In this document: piece after piece, positions 45,090 to 53,690 of the stretch
How the letters are laid out: each line of letters begins with the position of its first letter
Numbering within the stretch: the first letter of the stretch is position 1
Origin: Candidatus Aphodovivens avistercoris
GTDB lineage: Bacteria; Actinomycetota; Coriobacteriia; Coriobacteriales; Eggerthellaceae
DNA: 64,000 nucleotides
Assembly: GCA_018710945.1 (NCBI GenBank)
Contig: DVIW01000038.1
Span: 62,001-126,000, forward strand
Reading direction: 5' to 3'
Position numbers and translations under genes: made by a program
Notes under the pieces: model-generated
What the model saw: only the letters and a program-made list of their open reading frames with translations
Databases searched by the model: none
What the model was told of the DNA's origin: nothing

Positions 45090-45395
45090 TCAGCGCCGAC
45101 GACTCGTCGCCGCCACGCGCGCAACGAAGCGGAACGCGTCCTCGCAGGGCATCACCGTGAACCCGCGGCAGATATGGGCGTCAGCTTCACCGCATTCCAG
45201 CTGCACCGACCCCGCCGGATCGGCCAGCTCAAGCAGCAGCCGCTCGGCCCCCTCGTCGGAGCGGCACAGCGGCAGTGCCTCAACCACCACCAGCGCGTCG
45301 GGGGCGTCCTGCTGGCAGAGGCGGGCGCTCCACCCCGCTGGGCAGGGTGGAGCCTCAGGTTCGGAGCAGGCGAAAGCGAAGCAGGATGAGGGCAT
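45090..45395 (-). CDS. Small Cys-rich hypothetical protein, possibly damage-inducible
   Basis: A 101-residue protein from the ATG at 45395; GGAGG lies 6 bases upstream, which supports real translation. It has seven Cys spread over the length (for example ACSEPEAPPCP, RLCQQDAP, ECGEADAHICRGF), no TM or signal, and an Arg-rich C-terminus. I do not recognise the family. A site close to the LexA consensus (45557-45570) and a TATACT -10 lie upstream, so it may respond to DNA damage. Confidence 0.6.
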   Translation of the reverse strand: MPSSCFAFACSEPEAPPCPAGWSARLCQQDAPDALVVVEALPLCRSDEGAERLLLELADPAGSVQLECGEADAHICRGFTVMPCEDAFRFVARVAATSRRR

Positions 45396-45539
45396 GGCGC
45401 GCCTCCTTCCCGTGCGTTCCTGGTTCCATGAGGATCTTGCAAGCGTGGTACGGGCGCCGAGGAACACCGGCACCATCTATGGGCAAGCCGCCGGACGAGC
45501 CGACGGCTTGCGCTTGCACTGGCTCTGTTTCTTGCAGCC

Positions 45540-45570
45540 AGTATACCAGAATAATTAGAACATTTGTTCG
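45540..45570 (-). promoter_or_regulatory. SOS-box-like site and -10 element upstream of the 101-residue gene
   Basis: CGAACAAATGTTCT (minus strand, 45557-45570) matches the CGAACRNRYGTTYC consensus at 13 of 14 positions. TATACT (45540-45545) lies where a -10 would be if the site covers the -35. The core GAACA-NN-TGTTC is the same as at 13845-13858. Confidence 0.5.
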
Positions 45571-45599
45571 TAAAAATCAGGCATTGCGCCCGCGTTTCC

Positions 45600-46484
45600 C
45601 TACCAAGAAAGCAGCTCGTAGCCCGTCTCGGTGATGACCACCTGCACCTCCCACTGCGCGGTGGGCAGGCCGTCCTTCGTGCGCACGGTCCATCCGTTCG
45701 GGTCGGACATGTCGATCTCGCAGCCGCCCATGTTCACCATCGGCTCGATGGTGAAGCACACCCCCGGAGCCAGCACCATGCCGGTGCCCGCCTCGGACAC
45801 GAAGCTGACGAAAGGATCCTCGTGGAACTCCAGCCCGATGCCGTGGCCGCCGAACTCGCGCACCACCGAGAAGCCGTTGGCCTGCGCATGCGCGTTCACC
45901 GCCGCGCCGATGTCGCCGAGGAACCCCCACGGCTTGATGGCCTCGAGCCCCTTCTGCACGCACTCCTTCGTCACGCGCACCAGCTTCTCGCGCTCCGGGT
46001 CGACCTGCCCGATGCAGAACATGCGCGACGAGTCGGAGAAGTAGCCGTCCAGGATGGTGGAGCAGTCCACGTTCACGATGTCGCCCTCGCGCAGCACCAC
46101 GTCCACAGAGGGGATGCCGTGGCACACCTCCTCGTTCACCGAGGTGCACACGCTTTTCGGGTAGCCCTCGAAGTCCAGGTCGGCGGGGATGCCGCCGTGC
46201 TCCACCGTGTAGTCATGCACCCAGCGGTCGATCTGCTCGGTGGTGACGCCCGGCGCGATGCGCTCGGCCACGTAGTCCAGCACGCCGATGTTGATGGCGG
46301 CACTTCTCCTGATGCCCTCGATGTCCTCCGGGGTTTTCAGCAGACTGCGGTAAGGAACCTCCAGCCCCTGGTCGTAGCACTCCTGCAGGCGCTCGTCGAT
46401 GCCTAGGTGACACTTCTTGTACTTCTTCCCGCTGCCGCACCAGCACTCGTCGTTGCGCCCGGGCTGCCCTTCGCCGTCGTACAT
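45600..46484 (-). CDS. map: Type I methionine aminopeptidase with N-terminal SEC-C zinc motif
   Basis: A 294-residue protein; the ATG at 46484 has AGGAG 6 bases upstream, and a longer open frame upstream is rejected. Residues 8-25 hold the SEC-C motif (CWCGSGKKYKKCH), which binds zinc and can contact the ribosome or SecA-type partners. The peptidase part has the metal ligands in NVDCSTILDGYFSDSS, FGGHGIGLEFHE and FTIEPM. It removes initiator Met. The usual family is about 250 residues; the extra N-terminus is the SEC-C module. Downstream space is shared with the SOS-like site. Confidence 0.95.
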   Translation of the reverse strand: MYDGEGQPGRNDECWCGSGKKYKKCHLGIDERLQECYDQGLEVPYRSLLKTPEDIEGIRRSAAINIGVLDYVAERIAPGVTTEQIDRWVHDYTVEHGGIPADLDFEGYPKSVCTSVNEEVCHGIPSVDVVLREGDIVNVDCSTILDGYFSDSSRMFCIGQVDPEREKLVRVTKECVQKGLEAIKPWGFLGDIGAAVNAHAQANGFSVVREFGGHGIGLEFHEDPFVSFVSEAGTGMVLAPGVCFTIEPMVNMGGCEIDMSDPNGWTVRTKDGLPTAQWEVQVVITETGYELLSW

Positions 46485-46590
46485 GTATCGCTCCTGATCT
46501 CCGCGATCCGTCGTTTTGCCGAAGCGTAGTATAGCGCGACCCCCGCGCAAACCGCCCTGCGCGCCGCCATTCGCAACCGAACGGACAGCG

Positions 46591-46633
46591 AAAAGGCCGC
46601 CCGGAAGCGCGAACCGCGCCCCGAACGGCCTTT
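46591..46633 (-). terminator. Terminator of pheT
   Basis: AAAAGGCCG (46591-46599) pairs with CGGCCTTT (46626-46633). The minus strand continues TTTTCGCTG. It lies between pheT and the methionine aminopeptidase gene. Confidence 0.5.
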
Positions 46634-46695
46634 CTGCCTGCTTCAACGCCTAACCCCGCACCCGTCAGGACACCGGGGCCTTCGCCTGCGCGCTG

Positions 46696-49167
46696 CTAGC
46701 CGCGCACTTCGGCGCCGGTGGCGCCGCAAACCTTCTTGACGAGCTTCGCCTGCGCCTTCTCGGCTTCCTCGCTGGTGAGGGTGCGGTCGGCCGCGCGCCA
46801 GGTAAGGGCGTAGGCCATCGACTTCTTGCCCGCGCCCACGCGCTCCGCGTCGCGGTACACGTCGAACAGCTGCACGCTCTCCAGCAGCTTGCCGCCGGCG
46901 GAGCTCATGCACTGCATCATGCGCTCGTGCGTCACGTCCTCGTCCACGACGAACGCCACATCCAGCGCCACCGCCGGGTAGGTGGGCACGTCAACGTAGG
47001 GGCGCGCCGGCTGGCTGCTCTTCACCAAGGCCGGCATCTCCAGCTCGAAGGCCACCACAGGGCCGTTCGCCTCGAACGCGGCCACGGCCAGCGGGTGCAG
47101 CTCGCCCACCCAGCCCAGCACCGTGCCGCCAGAGAGCACTTGGGCGGCGCGTCCGGGCTGCAGGTGCGGGGCCTCCTCGGCCGACAGGGCCTTGAAGCGC
47201 AGCTTGGGGATGGCCAGCTCGCGCGCGAGGCTTTCCACCACGCCCTTGCCGTCGAAGAAGTCGAACGCGGCGGGCGCGGCGTTCCACGCGGCCTCGCCCA
47301 TGGCGCCCGCCATCACGCCGGCCACGCGCGTGCGCTCCTTCGGCAGCTGGCGCCCCTCGGCGGCATGGAAGGTCTCGCCGATCTCGTACAGCTGGATGTT
47401 CTTCACGCCGTGCGCCTGGTTGTGGGCCACGCTGCCCAGAAGCCCGGGGATGATGCTGCGGCGCAGCACCGACTGGTCGGCGTTCATGGGGTTGATCAGC
47501 TCGACGGCCTCGCCCAGGCCCTCTTCGGGCATGCGCAGGCGCGCCAGGTCGTCAGGATGCGCGAAGGAGTAGGTCATCGTCTCATTCAGGCCGCAGGCGC
47601 GCAGCGTGTCGTTCACGATGTCGCGCTTGTGCTCCTCGACGGTGCGCGTGCCCACGCGACCCGGGCCGCCCGGCAGCGACGACTCGATGCGGTCCATGCC
47701 CCACAGGCGCAGCACTTCCTCGTACAGATCGATCTCGCGCTCCAGGTCGGGGCGGAAGGTGGGGGCCACGACGTCCAGCGTGTCAGCGTCGGCGCCGTCG
47801 GACACCTGGCAGCCCAGACGACCCAGGATGTCCGTGATGAAGTCGCGCGGGATGCTCGAGCCCATCATCGCGTTGAAGCGCAGGATGCGGAACGCAAGGC
47901 GGCGCTCCTCAGTCTTCAGCGGCCACACGTCCACGATGGCCTCGTCGTTGTCTGCCGCGGGCGCCACGGTGCCGCCCGACACCTCGGCGATGAGCGCTGC
48001 AGCGGCAGCCGCGCGCGCCTCGATGCCGTGATCGTCCACGCCGCGCTCGTAGCGCAGCGAGCTCTCGCTGATCAGCCCCAGGTTGCGGCTGGTGCGGCTG
48101 GTGCGGCCGGGCTCGAACGTGGCGGCCTCCAGCAGGATGTCCACCGTCTTCTCGGTCACCTCGGTGTCCATGCCGCCCATCACGCCCGCCAGCGCCACCG
48201 CGCCCAGCTCGGGCGTGGAGATGACGGTCATGTCGGAGGTCAGCACGCGGTCGGTGCCGTCGAGCGTCTGCAGCTTCTCGCCCTCTTCCGCCGCGCGGAT
48301 GACGATGTGCGCCACGCCGTCGTCGTTCTTCAGCGTGTCCAAGTCGAACGCGTGCAGCGGCTGGCCCAGCAGGAACAGGATGTAGTTGGTCACGTCCACG
48401 ATGTTGTTGATGGAGCGCTGGCCGATGGCCGTCAGGCGCTCGACCATCCAGTCGGGGCTGGGGCCCACCTTGCAGCCGCGGATGACGCGCGCCGTGTAGC
48501 GGGGGCAGCGCACCGCGTCGTCGATGGTGATCTTCACCTCGTCTTCCAGCGGCGCTGCGGAAGCGTCCGGCTGCATCTTCGCGGCCATGTCCGCCAGCGG
48601 ATTGCGGAACGCGGTCTGGTACATGGCGGCCACCTCGCGCCCCAAACCCGCGATGGACAGGCTGTCGGGACGGTTCGGCGTGATCTCCAGGTCCAGCACC
48701 GTGTCGCCCAGACCCAGGTAGTCGGCGATGGGCGTGCCGGTGGGCGCGTCGTCGGGCAGCACCCAGATGCCCGCGTGGTCGGTGCCCATGCCCAGCTCGC
48801 GCTTGGAGCAGCACATGCCGCAGCTGGTCACGCCGCGCAGCTTGGACTTCTTGATTTTCAGGTCGCCCGGCAGCACGGCGCCCACCGTGGCAACCGGCAC
48901 CTTGATGCCGGCCGCAATGTTCGGCGCGCCGCAAACGATCTGCACCGGCTCGCCCTGGCCGGTATCCACCGTCACCACGTGCATGTGGTCGCTGTCGGGA
49001 TGCTCTTCGCAGGTGAGCACATGCCCGACGACCACGCCGTCGAACTGAGCGCCCAGCTTCTCGACGCCCTCAACGCCCGTGCCGGTAAGGTCCAGCCGGT
49101 CGCAGAACTCCTTGATGTCGGCCGGCACGTCAACGTAATCCGCCAGCCATTTCAACGATACTTTCAT
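46696..49167 (-). CDS. pheT: Phenylalanine-tRNA ligase beta subunit
   Basis: An 823-residue protein of normal length from the ATG at 49167 with AGGAAG close by. The N-terminal MKVSLKWLADYVDVP is followed by the tRNA-binding (EMAP-like) domain (GHVLTCEEHPDSDHMHVVTVDTGQGEPVQIVCGAPN), the B3/B4 editing domain, the B5 domain and the C-terminal ferredoxin-fold anticodon-binding domain (PTYPAVALDVAFVVDEDV). It charges tRNA-Phe together with PheS. It lies 209 bases after pheS with a palindromic element between them. Confidence 0.97.
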   Translation of the reverse strand: MKVSLKWLADYVDVPADIKEFCDRLDLTGTGVEGVEKLGAQFDGVVVGHVLTCEEHPDSDHMHVVTVDTGQGEPVQIVCGAPNIAAGIKVPVATVGAVLPGDLKIKKSKLRGVTSCGMCCSKRELGMGTDHAGIWVLPDDAPTGTPIADYLGLGDTVLDLEITPNRPDSLSIAGLGREVAAMYQTAFRNPLADMAAKMQPDASAAPLEDEVKITIDDAVRCPRYTARVIRGCKVGPSPDWMVERLTAIGQRSINNIVDVTNYILFLLGQPLHAFDLDTLKNDDGVAHIVIRAAEEGEKLQTLDGTDRVLTSDMTVISTPELGAVALAGVMGGMDTEVTEKTVDILLEAATFEPGRTSRTSRNLGLISESSLRYERGVDDHGIEARAAAAAALIAEVSGGTVAPAADNDEAIVDVWPLKTEERRLAFRILRFNAMMGSSIPRDFITDILGRLGCQVSDGADADTLDVVAPTFRPDLEREIDLYEEVLRLWGMDRIESSLPGGPGRVGTRTVEEHKRDIVNDTLRACGLNETMTYSFAHPDDLARLRMPEEGLGEAVELINPMNADQSVLRRSIIPGLLGSVAHNQAHGVKNIQLYEIGETFHAAEGRQLPKERTRVAGVMAGAMGEAAWNAAPAAFDFFDGKGVVESLARELAIPKLRFKALSAEEAPHLQPGRAAQVLSGGTVLGWVGELHPLAVAAFEANGPVVAFELEMPALVKSSQPARPYVDVPTYPAVALDVAFVVDEDVTHERMMQCMSSAGGKLLESVQLFDVYRDAERVGAGKKSMAYALTWRAADRTLTSEEAEKAQAKLVKKVCGATGAEVRG

Positions 49168-49252
49168 CTTCCTCTTCCTAACGTTTCGCCTGCCTGCCCC
49201 ACCCCGGACCGGAATGGACAAGGCAGACCGCGCTTTCGACAATGAAAACGTA

Positions 49253-49368
49253 GCCGGCGGCGGTCGGCGGGGCCCGATGCGAGATTCCGCACGAGCCGAA
49301 ACGTCCAGTGGACGTTTCGTGCGAGCCCAGGACTGCCCGAGCAGCGGGCTCCGCCGACCGCCGCCGGC
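49253..49368. repeat. Nested palindromic element, copy 3, between pheS and pheT
   Basis: GCCGGCGGCGGTCGGCGG (49253-49270) pairs perfectly with 49351-49368. The inner stem is CGAAACGTCC/GGACGTTTCG around AGT. Internal-loop strands are TGCGAGATTCCGCACGAGC and GAGCCCAGGACTGCCCGAGC, matching the copies at 18410-18613 and 38116-38243. It starts 8 bases after the pheS stop. Confidence 0.85.
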
Positions 49369-49376
49369 GGACGGCT

Positions 49377-50441
49377 CTAGAACTGCCGCAAGAAGCGCAT
49401 GTCTCCCTCGACCAGCATGCGCAGGTCGGGAACGTTGTACTTCAGGCAGGCGATGCGTTCCACACCCATGCCGAACGCGAATCCCGAGTACTTCTCCGGG
49501 TCGATGCCCGCGTAGCCGTACACGTTGGGATCCACCATGCCGCAGCCCAAGATCTCAAGCCAGCCGGTGCCCTTGCAGAAGCGGCAGCCCTCGCCGTGGC
49601 AGATGCCGCAGCTCACGTCCACCTCGGCGGACGGCTCGGTGAACGGGAAGTAGTGGGCACGGAAGCGGGTCTTGCGCTCTTCGCCAAAGATCTGCTTGCA
49701 CACGTACTCAAGCGTGCCCTTCAAGTCGCCGAAGGTGATGCCCTCGTCCACCACCAGGCCCTCGATCTGGTGGAACTGGGGCAAGTGCGACGGGTCGGCC
49801 ACGTCGCGGCGGTACACCTTGCCGGGGCTGATGATGTAGATGGGCGGCTTCTGGCTCTCCATCACGCGCGCCTGCACCGGCGAGGTCTGCGTGCGCAGCA
49901 GCACATCGGACTCGCCCTTCACGTGCGTGTGCGCGTTCTCGGAGCGATCGACCACGTAGAAGGTGTCAGCCAGGCCGCGGCTGGGATGGTCGGCTGGGGC
50001 GTTCAGCGCGGTGAAGTTGTAGTACTCCGTCTCCACCTCGGGGCCCTTGGCGATGGAGTAGCCCAGGCCCAAGAAGATCTCGGAGATCTCGTCGGCGATG
50101 CGGTTGATGAGGTGCCGCGTGCCCAGCTGCTGCACGCGCCCGGGCAGCGTCACGTCGACGGCGCTCGCGTCCATCGACGCCGCAAGCTCAGCCGCCGCAA
50201 GCTCCGCCTTGCGGGCCGCCAGCGCTTCCTCCACCGCGCCGCGCACGGCGTTCACCGTCTTGCCCACCTCGGCGCGCTCCTCCGGGGGAACCTTCCCCAT
50301 CCCGCGCAGGTAGCCGGTGAGCGAGCCGGACTTGCCCAGCACCCCCACGCGCACCTGCTCGAGCGCCGCGGTGTCCGCCGCAGCCTCGATGGCGGCCAGT
50401 GTCTCGTCCTTGAGCGCCGCCACTTCCTCGACAATAGCCAT
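49377..50441 (-). CDS. pheS: Phenylalanine-tRNA ligase alpha subunit
   Basis: A 354-residue protein from the ATG at 50441. Class II aminoacyl-tRNA synthetase motifs are clear: HPSRGLADTFYV (motif 1 region), VYRRDVADPSHLPQFHQIEGLVVD (motif 2) and GYAGIDPEKYSGFAFGMGVERIACL (motif 3). The N-terminal coiled coil (residues 1-85) binds tRNA. Expression is controlled by the T-box leader upstream. Confidence 0.97.
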   Translation of the reverse strand: MAIVEEVAALKDETLAAIEAAADTAALEQVRVGVLGKSGSLTGYLRGMGKVPPEERAEVGKTVNAVRGAVEEALAARKAELAAAELAASMDASAVDVTLPGRVQQLGTRHLINRIADEISEIFLGLGYSIAKGPEVETEYYNFTALNAPADHPSRGLADTFYVVDRSENAHTHVKGESDVLLRTQTSPVQARVMESQKPPIYIISPGKVYRRDVADPSHLPQFHQIEGLVVDEGITFGDLKGTLEYVCKQIFGEERKTRFRAHYFPFTEPSAEVDVSCGICHGEGCRFCKGTGWLEILGCGMVDPNVYGYAGIDPEKYSGFAFGMGVERIACLKYNVPDLRMLVEGDMRFLRQF

Positions 50442-50554
50442 GCCTTGCCTTTCTTCCCGTTCGCGCGTCGCCGCCCCGCTTCGGTTCGGCCCCCGGGCCG
50501 ATGCCGCGCTGCGCCGGCGCGCCCGCCTGCGGAACCCCGCAGGCGGAATCCAAC

Positions 50555-50960
50555 AAAAAAGCCTGCTCCCTCTTGGAAAACCCTTCGGGGAAATCCAAGG
50601 ACGGGAGCAGGCTCTCGCGGTACCACCTCGGTTGACGGCTGCTCTCGCACGCCCGACAGCCCGCGGCGGAGCACGTCCGCCAACCCCTGGCGTGAAGCCG
50701 GGGCGGGCATCGAGCGCGACTGGCGCGCCGCCCTCTTCTTGGCGCCCGATGACGGGGGCAACCGGCACGGCCTACTGCACGTCCGCGGCGCCCGTCGGAA
50801 CCCTGCGTTCCGCCGCGCGTCCGCCCCGCCTTCAGCCCTGCTGCTCGGAAGGGAAAGCAGGCTGCGCGTTCCGCTGGGCCCTTTCAGCCGACGAGGCCCT
50901 TCTCTGGAAGCGGAACCGATGCGCGCCCGCATCTTCGTCAACGCATTTCGCACCGCGTTC
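50555..50960 (-). ncRNA. T-box leader of the pheST operon
   Basis: On the minus strand the T-box sequence GAGGTGGTACCGCG (50616-50629) is followed by a terminator hairpin, AGCCTGCTCCC ... GGGAGCAGGCTTTTTT (50555-50612). A Stem I-like region (AGAGAAGGGCC ... GGCTGAAAGGGCC) lies at about 50870-50915. A GGTTCCGAC stretch at about 50794-50802 could supply a Phe UUC specifier. It should stop transcription when tRNA-Phe is charged. The 5' limit is approximate. Confidence 0.88.
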
Positions 50961-51089
50961 GCGGCGCATTTGCGCAGTATAGCGCAAACCGCGTGCCCCA
51001 TGCACGCCCCCTCGCGTCATTTCCGCGTCAAATCTCGACGACGCGAGAGCGGAATGCCGAGGAGGGCCTGCACGGACGCGCCAACCGCA

Positions 51090-51248
51090 TCACGAACGAC
51101 TGCGGATTTCCGACGGTTCGCACCGCGCCTCAACGAGCGCGCGGCGAAGCTGGTACTCGGCCTCATCAGCCTCCCACGCTTTCCGAAACGCCGGATCGCG
51201 CAGCTGCTCTTCGAGGAAGCGATCAAAGTCGTCAACGTTGCGAGACAT
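51090..51248 (-). pseudogene. Truncated antitoxin of the HigA/XRE kind
   Basis: Residues MSRNVDDFDRFLEEQLRDP and then FRKAWEADEAEYQLRRALVEAR match the N-terminal part of small XRE-type antitoxins, in which this leader helix precedes the helix-turn-helix. Here the frame stops after 52 residues, before any HTH. The other frames downstream do not restore it by a single shift. AGAGGG lies 8 bases before the ATG, so the stub may still be translated. Confidence 0.5.
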
Positions 51249-51289
51249 TCGAATCACCCTCTTTTGCCGTTTCCCCGAAACCCTCGGCA

Positions 51290-51412
51290 GTGCGCTCATA
51301 CCGCATGCTGTTCTGGATCAACGAATCCACCGAAACGGTTCACCTCGTCTCCTTCCGCCACCGGACCGAAGACGTCTCAACCTTCGAGGACTACGATCCA
51401 TGCGCGAACTAG
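51290..51412 (+). pseudogene. Remnant of a RelE/ParE-like toxin C-terminus
   Basis: Forty residues ending at the TAG at 51412 read SYRMLFWINESTETVHLVSF then RHRTEDVSTFEDYD. This is the ending typical of RelE/ParE toxins (strand with a basic-histidine pair). The N-terminal two-thirds is absent, and the adjacent antitoxin stub is on the opposite strand, so the locus looks like a scrambled toxin-antitoxin scar. Confidence 0.35.
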
Positions 51413-51421
51413 CCACCCCCC

Positions 51422-51700
51422 CTACTCCTCCCGCATGCCCATGAGGGTCAGGGTGCTGGAGAACGCGAGCTTTTGGGCCAAAAGCTGCTGGCCAGTGGCG
51501 CTGCGCAGCTTGCCGGCGGCTTTCAGCTCGTCCAGCTTCGCGGACGTGCGCGCCAGCTGCTGCTCCACCAGCTCCGCCGCGTCCTCGAACGCCGCCAAGC
51601 GGTCGATGGCCGGACCGCTTGCGCGCCCGCCTTCAACCTGCACCGTCTCCGCCGGCGCTGCGCAGGCGCCCTCCTCGTCTTTGAACGTCATGCGCTCCAT
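51422..51700 (-). CDS. Small hypothetical protein, helical
   Basis: A 92-residue protein with GAGGGGAAG just before the ATG at 51700. It is largely helical (IDRLAAFEDAAELVEQQLARTSAKLDELKAAG) and has no TM, Cys or enzyme motif. The MERMTFKDEEG opening recalls short phage-borne proteins of unknown function, a weak resemblance. It is divergent from the GNAT gene and beside the toxin-antitoxin remnants. Confidence 0.55.
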   Translation of the reverse strand: MERMTFKDEEGACAAPAETVQVEGGRASGPAIDRLAAFEDAAELVEQQLARTSAKLDELKAAGKLRSATGQQLLAQKLAFSSTLTLMGMREE

Positions 51701-51791
51701 CCGCTTCCCCTCTTTCCTCTTGCGTGCTATCGTTTGCCGCGTCGCCCGTGCGGCGGCCGTTCGAACCAACCATACCGCAGAAAGCCGCACC

Positions 51792-52439
51792 ATGACCGAA
51801 CCTGCCCGCAACCGTATCGGCATCCGCCTGGCCACGCCGGACGACGCCGAGGGAATCCGCCGCGTCTACCTTCCCTTCATCAACACGCCCGTCACCTTCG
51901 AGGAAGAAGAGCCCGCCCCCGACGCGTTCCGCCGCACGATGGAAGGCATCCTGGCGTTCTACCCCGGGCTCGTTGCATACCGAACCGATGGCGCAGCAGG
52001 CGATCCAGGCGAACCGGAGCGCATCATCGGCTACGCCTACGCGCACCGCCAGGCGAAGCGCGCGGCCTACGACTGGAACGCCGAGCTTTCCATCTACCTG
52101 GCACCCGACGCGCGCCGCACCGGAATCGGATCGGCGCTCTACGAAGCGCTGCTCGCCTTATTGCCGCTGCAGGGGATCCGCTGCGCCTACGCGCGCGTCA
52201 CGCTGCCCAACGCCGGCAGCGAGCGGCTGCACGCCCGCTTCGGCTTCTCCACCATGGGCGTCCAGCGCAACGCCGGCTTCAAAAGCGGCGCCTGGCGCGA
52301 CGTAGCCTGGTACACGCTGCCGGTGGGCGCCTTCGACGCGAAGCCCGAGCGCCCCGTCCCCTTCCCCCTCGCGCTGAGCGCGCACGCACGCGAAGTCGAG
52401 GACATCCTGCGCCGCGCGAACGACCGGCTGCGCGCCTAG
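51792..52439 (+). CDS. GNAT acetyltransferase, phosphinothricin acetyltransferase-like
   Basis: A 215-residue protein from the ATG at 51792. IRLATPDDAEGIRRVYLPFINTPVTFEEE, then ELSIYLAPDARRTGIGSALYEALLALL (acetyl-CoA loop), then LPNAGSERLHARFGFSTMGVQRNAGFKSGAWRDVAWY, follow the Pat/Bar-like N-acetyltransferase pattern. It acetylates a small amine or amino-acid analogue; the true substrate is unknown. The C-terminal 30 residues extend beyond the usual family length. Confidence 0.85.
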   Translation: MTEPARNRIGIRLATPDDAEGIRRVYLPFINTPVTFEEEEPAPDAFRRTMEGILAFYPGLVAYRTDGAAGDPGEPERIIGYAYAHRQAKRAAYDWNAELSIYLAPDARRTGIGSALYEALLALLPLQGIRCAYARVTLPNAGSERLHARFGFSTMGVQRNAGFKSGAWRDVAWYTLPVGAFDAKPERPVPFPLALSAHAREVEDILRRANDRLRA

Positions 52440-52515
52440 GGGAAGCGGGCGCGGCCGCAACGGAACGGCCCTGAGGGCCTCGGTGCGCGTCACCCGCGAG
52501 AAGCCGAAGCGCGCA

Positions 52516-52554
52516 GCGGGGGCGGGGAAGCGGCAGCCGCCTCCCCGCCCCCGC
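52516..52554. terminator. Terminator hairpin between convergent GNAT and lectin-domain genes
   Basis: GCGGGGGCGGGG (52516-52527) pairs perfectly with CCCCGCCCCCGC (52543-52554). It can serve both strands, though a U-tract is lacking. Confidence 0.5.
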
Positions 52555-52588
52555 ACTAAACCCACCTGCAAAAGCGCTGATCAGCGCC

Positions 52589-53641
52589 CTATGAAACCGG
52601 AACCTCCACGTCCTTCTGCATCACGAAACCGCGCACGTTCTCGCGGTAAACGCCATCGAATGAGCTGGGCGTGTCGTACCAATCCCATTCGCCGTTCACG
52701 TTGAACATCGCCAGGTAGCCCTCGTTGCCGCCGTCGTTGTTGGGCTCGCCGGAGGCCCAGTCGGAGAACTGGTCGGTGCGCCCTTCGCCATCCAGCCAGT
52801 CGAACGCGCCAGCGTCGCGGCCGTCCCCGTGCCGCACGCCGCCCAGCCACAGCACCTTCAAGCCGCTGGCGTTCGCCGCGTCCAGCACCTGCTGGTATTC
52901 CTCGGCGCTGTGCACGCAGGCCAGCTGGCCGCCCTGGCTCTCGCAGTAATCCTGCGCGTCGTGGAATGACAGCGGCTGCGACACCACAGTGTACTCGCGC
53001 TTCACCACCGTCTTGGGGCCGGACGAGACGACCAGCGCCGCATCGGCCGCAGACGAGTCGGCCTGCGTCCCGGCAGCGGGCGTCTGGGAGATCACCATTC
53101 CCTTGGCGACCGAGCTGCTGTTCTCGAACGTCACAGACGGCTCGGCGAAACCCGCGTCGGAAAACGCCTCTATGGCGTCGTCTTCGCTCATGCCTTCCAC
53201 ATCGGGCACCGGCACCTGGTCCGCCGCCGGTGCCGTCGTCGCCGCCTCCGGCGCGGGGCTTTCGGCCGAAGAACCCGTCGCGCCGCCGATGACGCCGGTG
53301 CTCACCAGGGCGAACACCGCAATGGCCGCAACCACGGCCACCGCCGCCACCGAAACGGCCACGATGACGGCCACGCGCTTCCCGCTCCCCGCCTCAGGCG
53401 GCGCGCCGGCCAGCTGCCCTGCTGCGCCGTTGAAACCCTGCTGCATGGAGCCCTCGGAACCGAAGGACGGCGGCGCGCCGGCGCCCGCTTGCCCCGGAGC
53501 GCCCGCCAGAGGAACCGCGCCCGCCGCCTGCCCCGCCAGCGCAGAGGCCCGCGCCACATCAGGCGTCGTGGGTGCGCCGCAGTGAGGGCAGAACAGGGCG
53601 CCGTCCTCGTCTATCCGCTTGCCACATTGTCCACAAAACAT
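52589..53641 (-). CDS. Zinc-ribbon/TM/PASTA/C-type-lectin protein
   Basis: A 350-residue protein with a perfect AGGAGG before the ATG. Order of parts: N-terminal zinc ribbon (CGQCGK ... CPHCGA, residues 3-22), Gly/Ala/Pro linker, one TM (about 88-112, VAVIVAVSVAAVAVVAAIAVFAL), a PASTA domain (VPDVEGMSEDDAIEAFSDAGF, about 147-210) and a C-type lectin-like domain (about 215-345) with SFHDAQDYCESQGGQLACVHS, WLDGEGRTDQFSDWASGEPNN and GEWDWYD. The EPN/WD features suggest calcium and sugar binding. The zinc ribbon would be cytoplasmic and the rest outside. It may sense or bind cell-wall or host glycans. The gene for a GH3 hexosaminidase lies just upstream. Confidence 0.82.
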   Translation of the reverse strand: MFCGQCGKRIDEDGALFCPHCGAPTTPDVARASALAGQAAGAVPLAGAPGQAGAGAPPSFGSEGSMQQGFNGAAGQLAGAPPEAGSGKRVAVIVAVSVAAVAVVAAIAVFALVSTGVIGGATGSSAESPAPEAATTAPAADQVPVPDVEGMSEDDAIEAFSDAGFAEPSVTFENSSSVAKGMVISQTPAAGTQADSSAADAALVVSSGPKTVVKREYTVVSQPLSFHDAQDYCESQGGQLACVHSAEEYQQVLDAANASGLKVLWLGGVRHGDGRDAGAFDWLDGEGRTDQFSDWASGEPNNDGGNEGYLAMFNVNGEWDWYDTPSSFDGVYRENVRGFVMQKDVEVPVS

Positions 53642-53690
53642 GGCAACCTCCTTGCTCCGCCGCAGCCTCGGCGCAGGCGCGCCGCATCCG

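Noticed and set aside
45152-45442. Alternative minus-strand reading frame over the 101-residue gene
   Set aside because: It has no ribosome-binding site and an Arg/Ser/Pro-rich composition, unlike the frame at 45090-45395.
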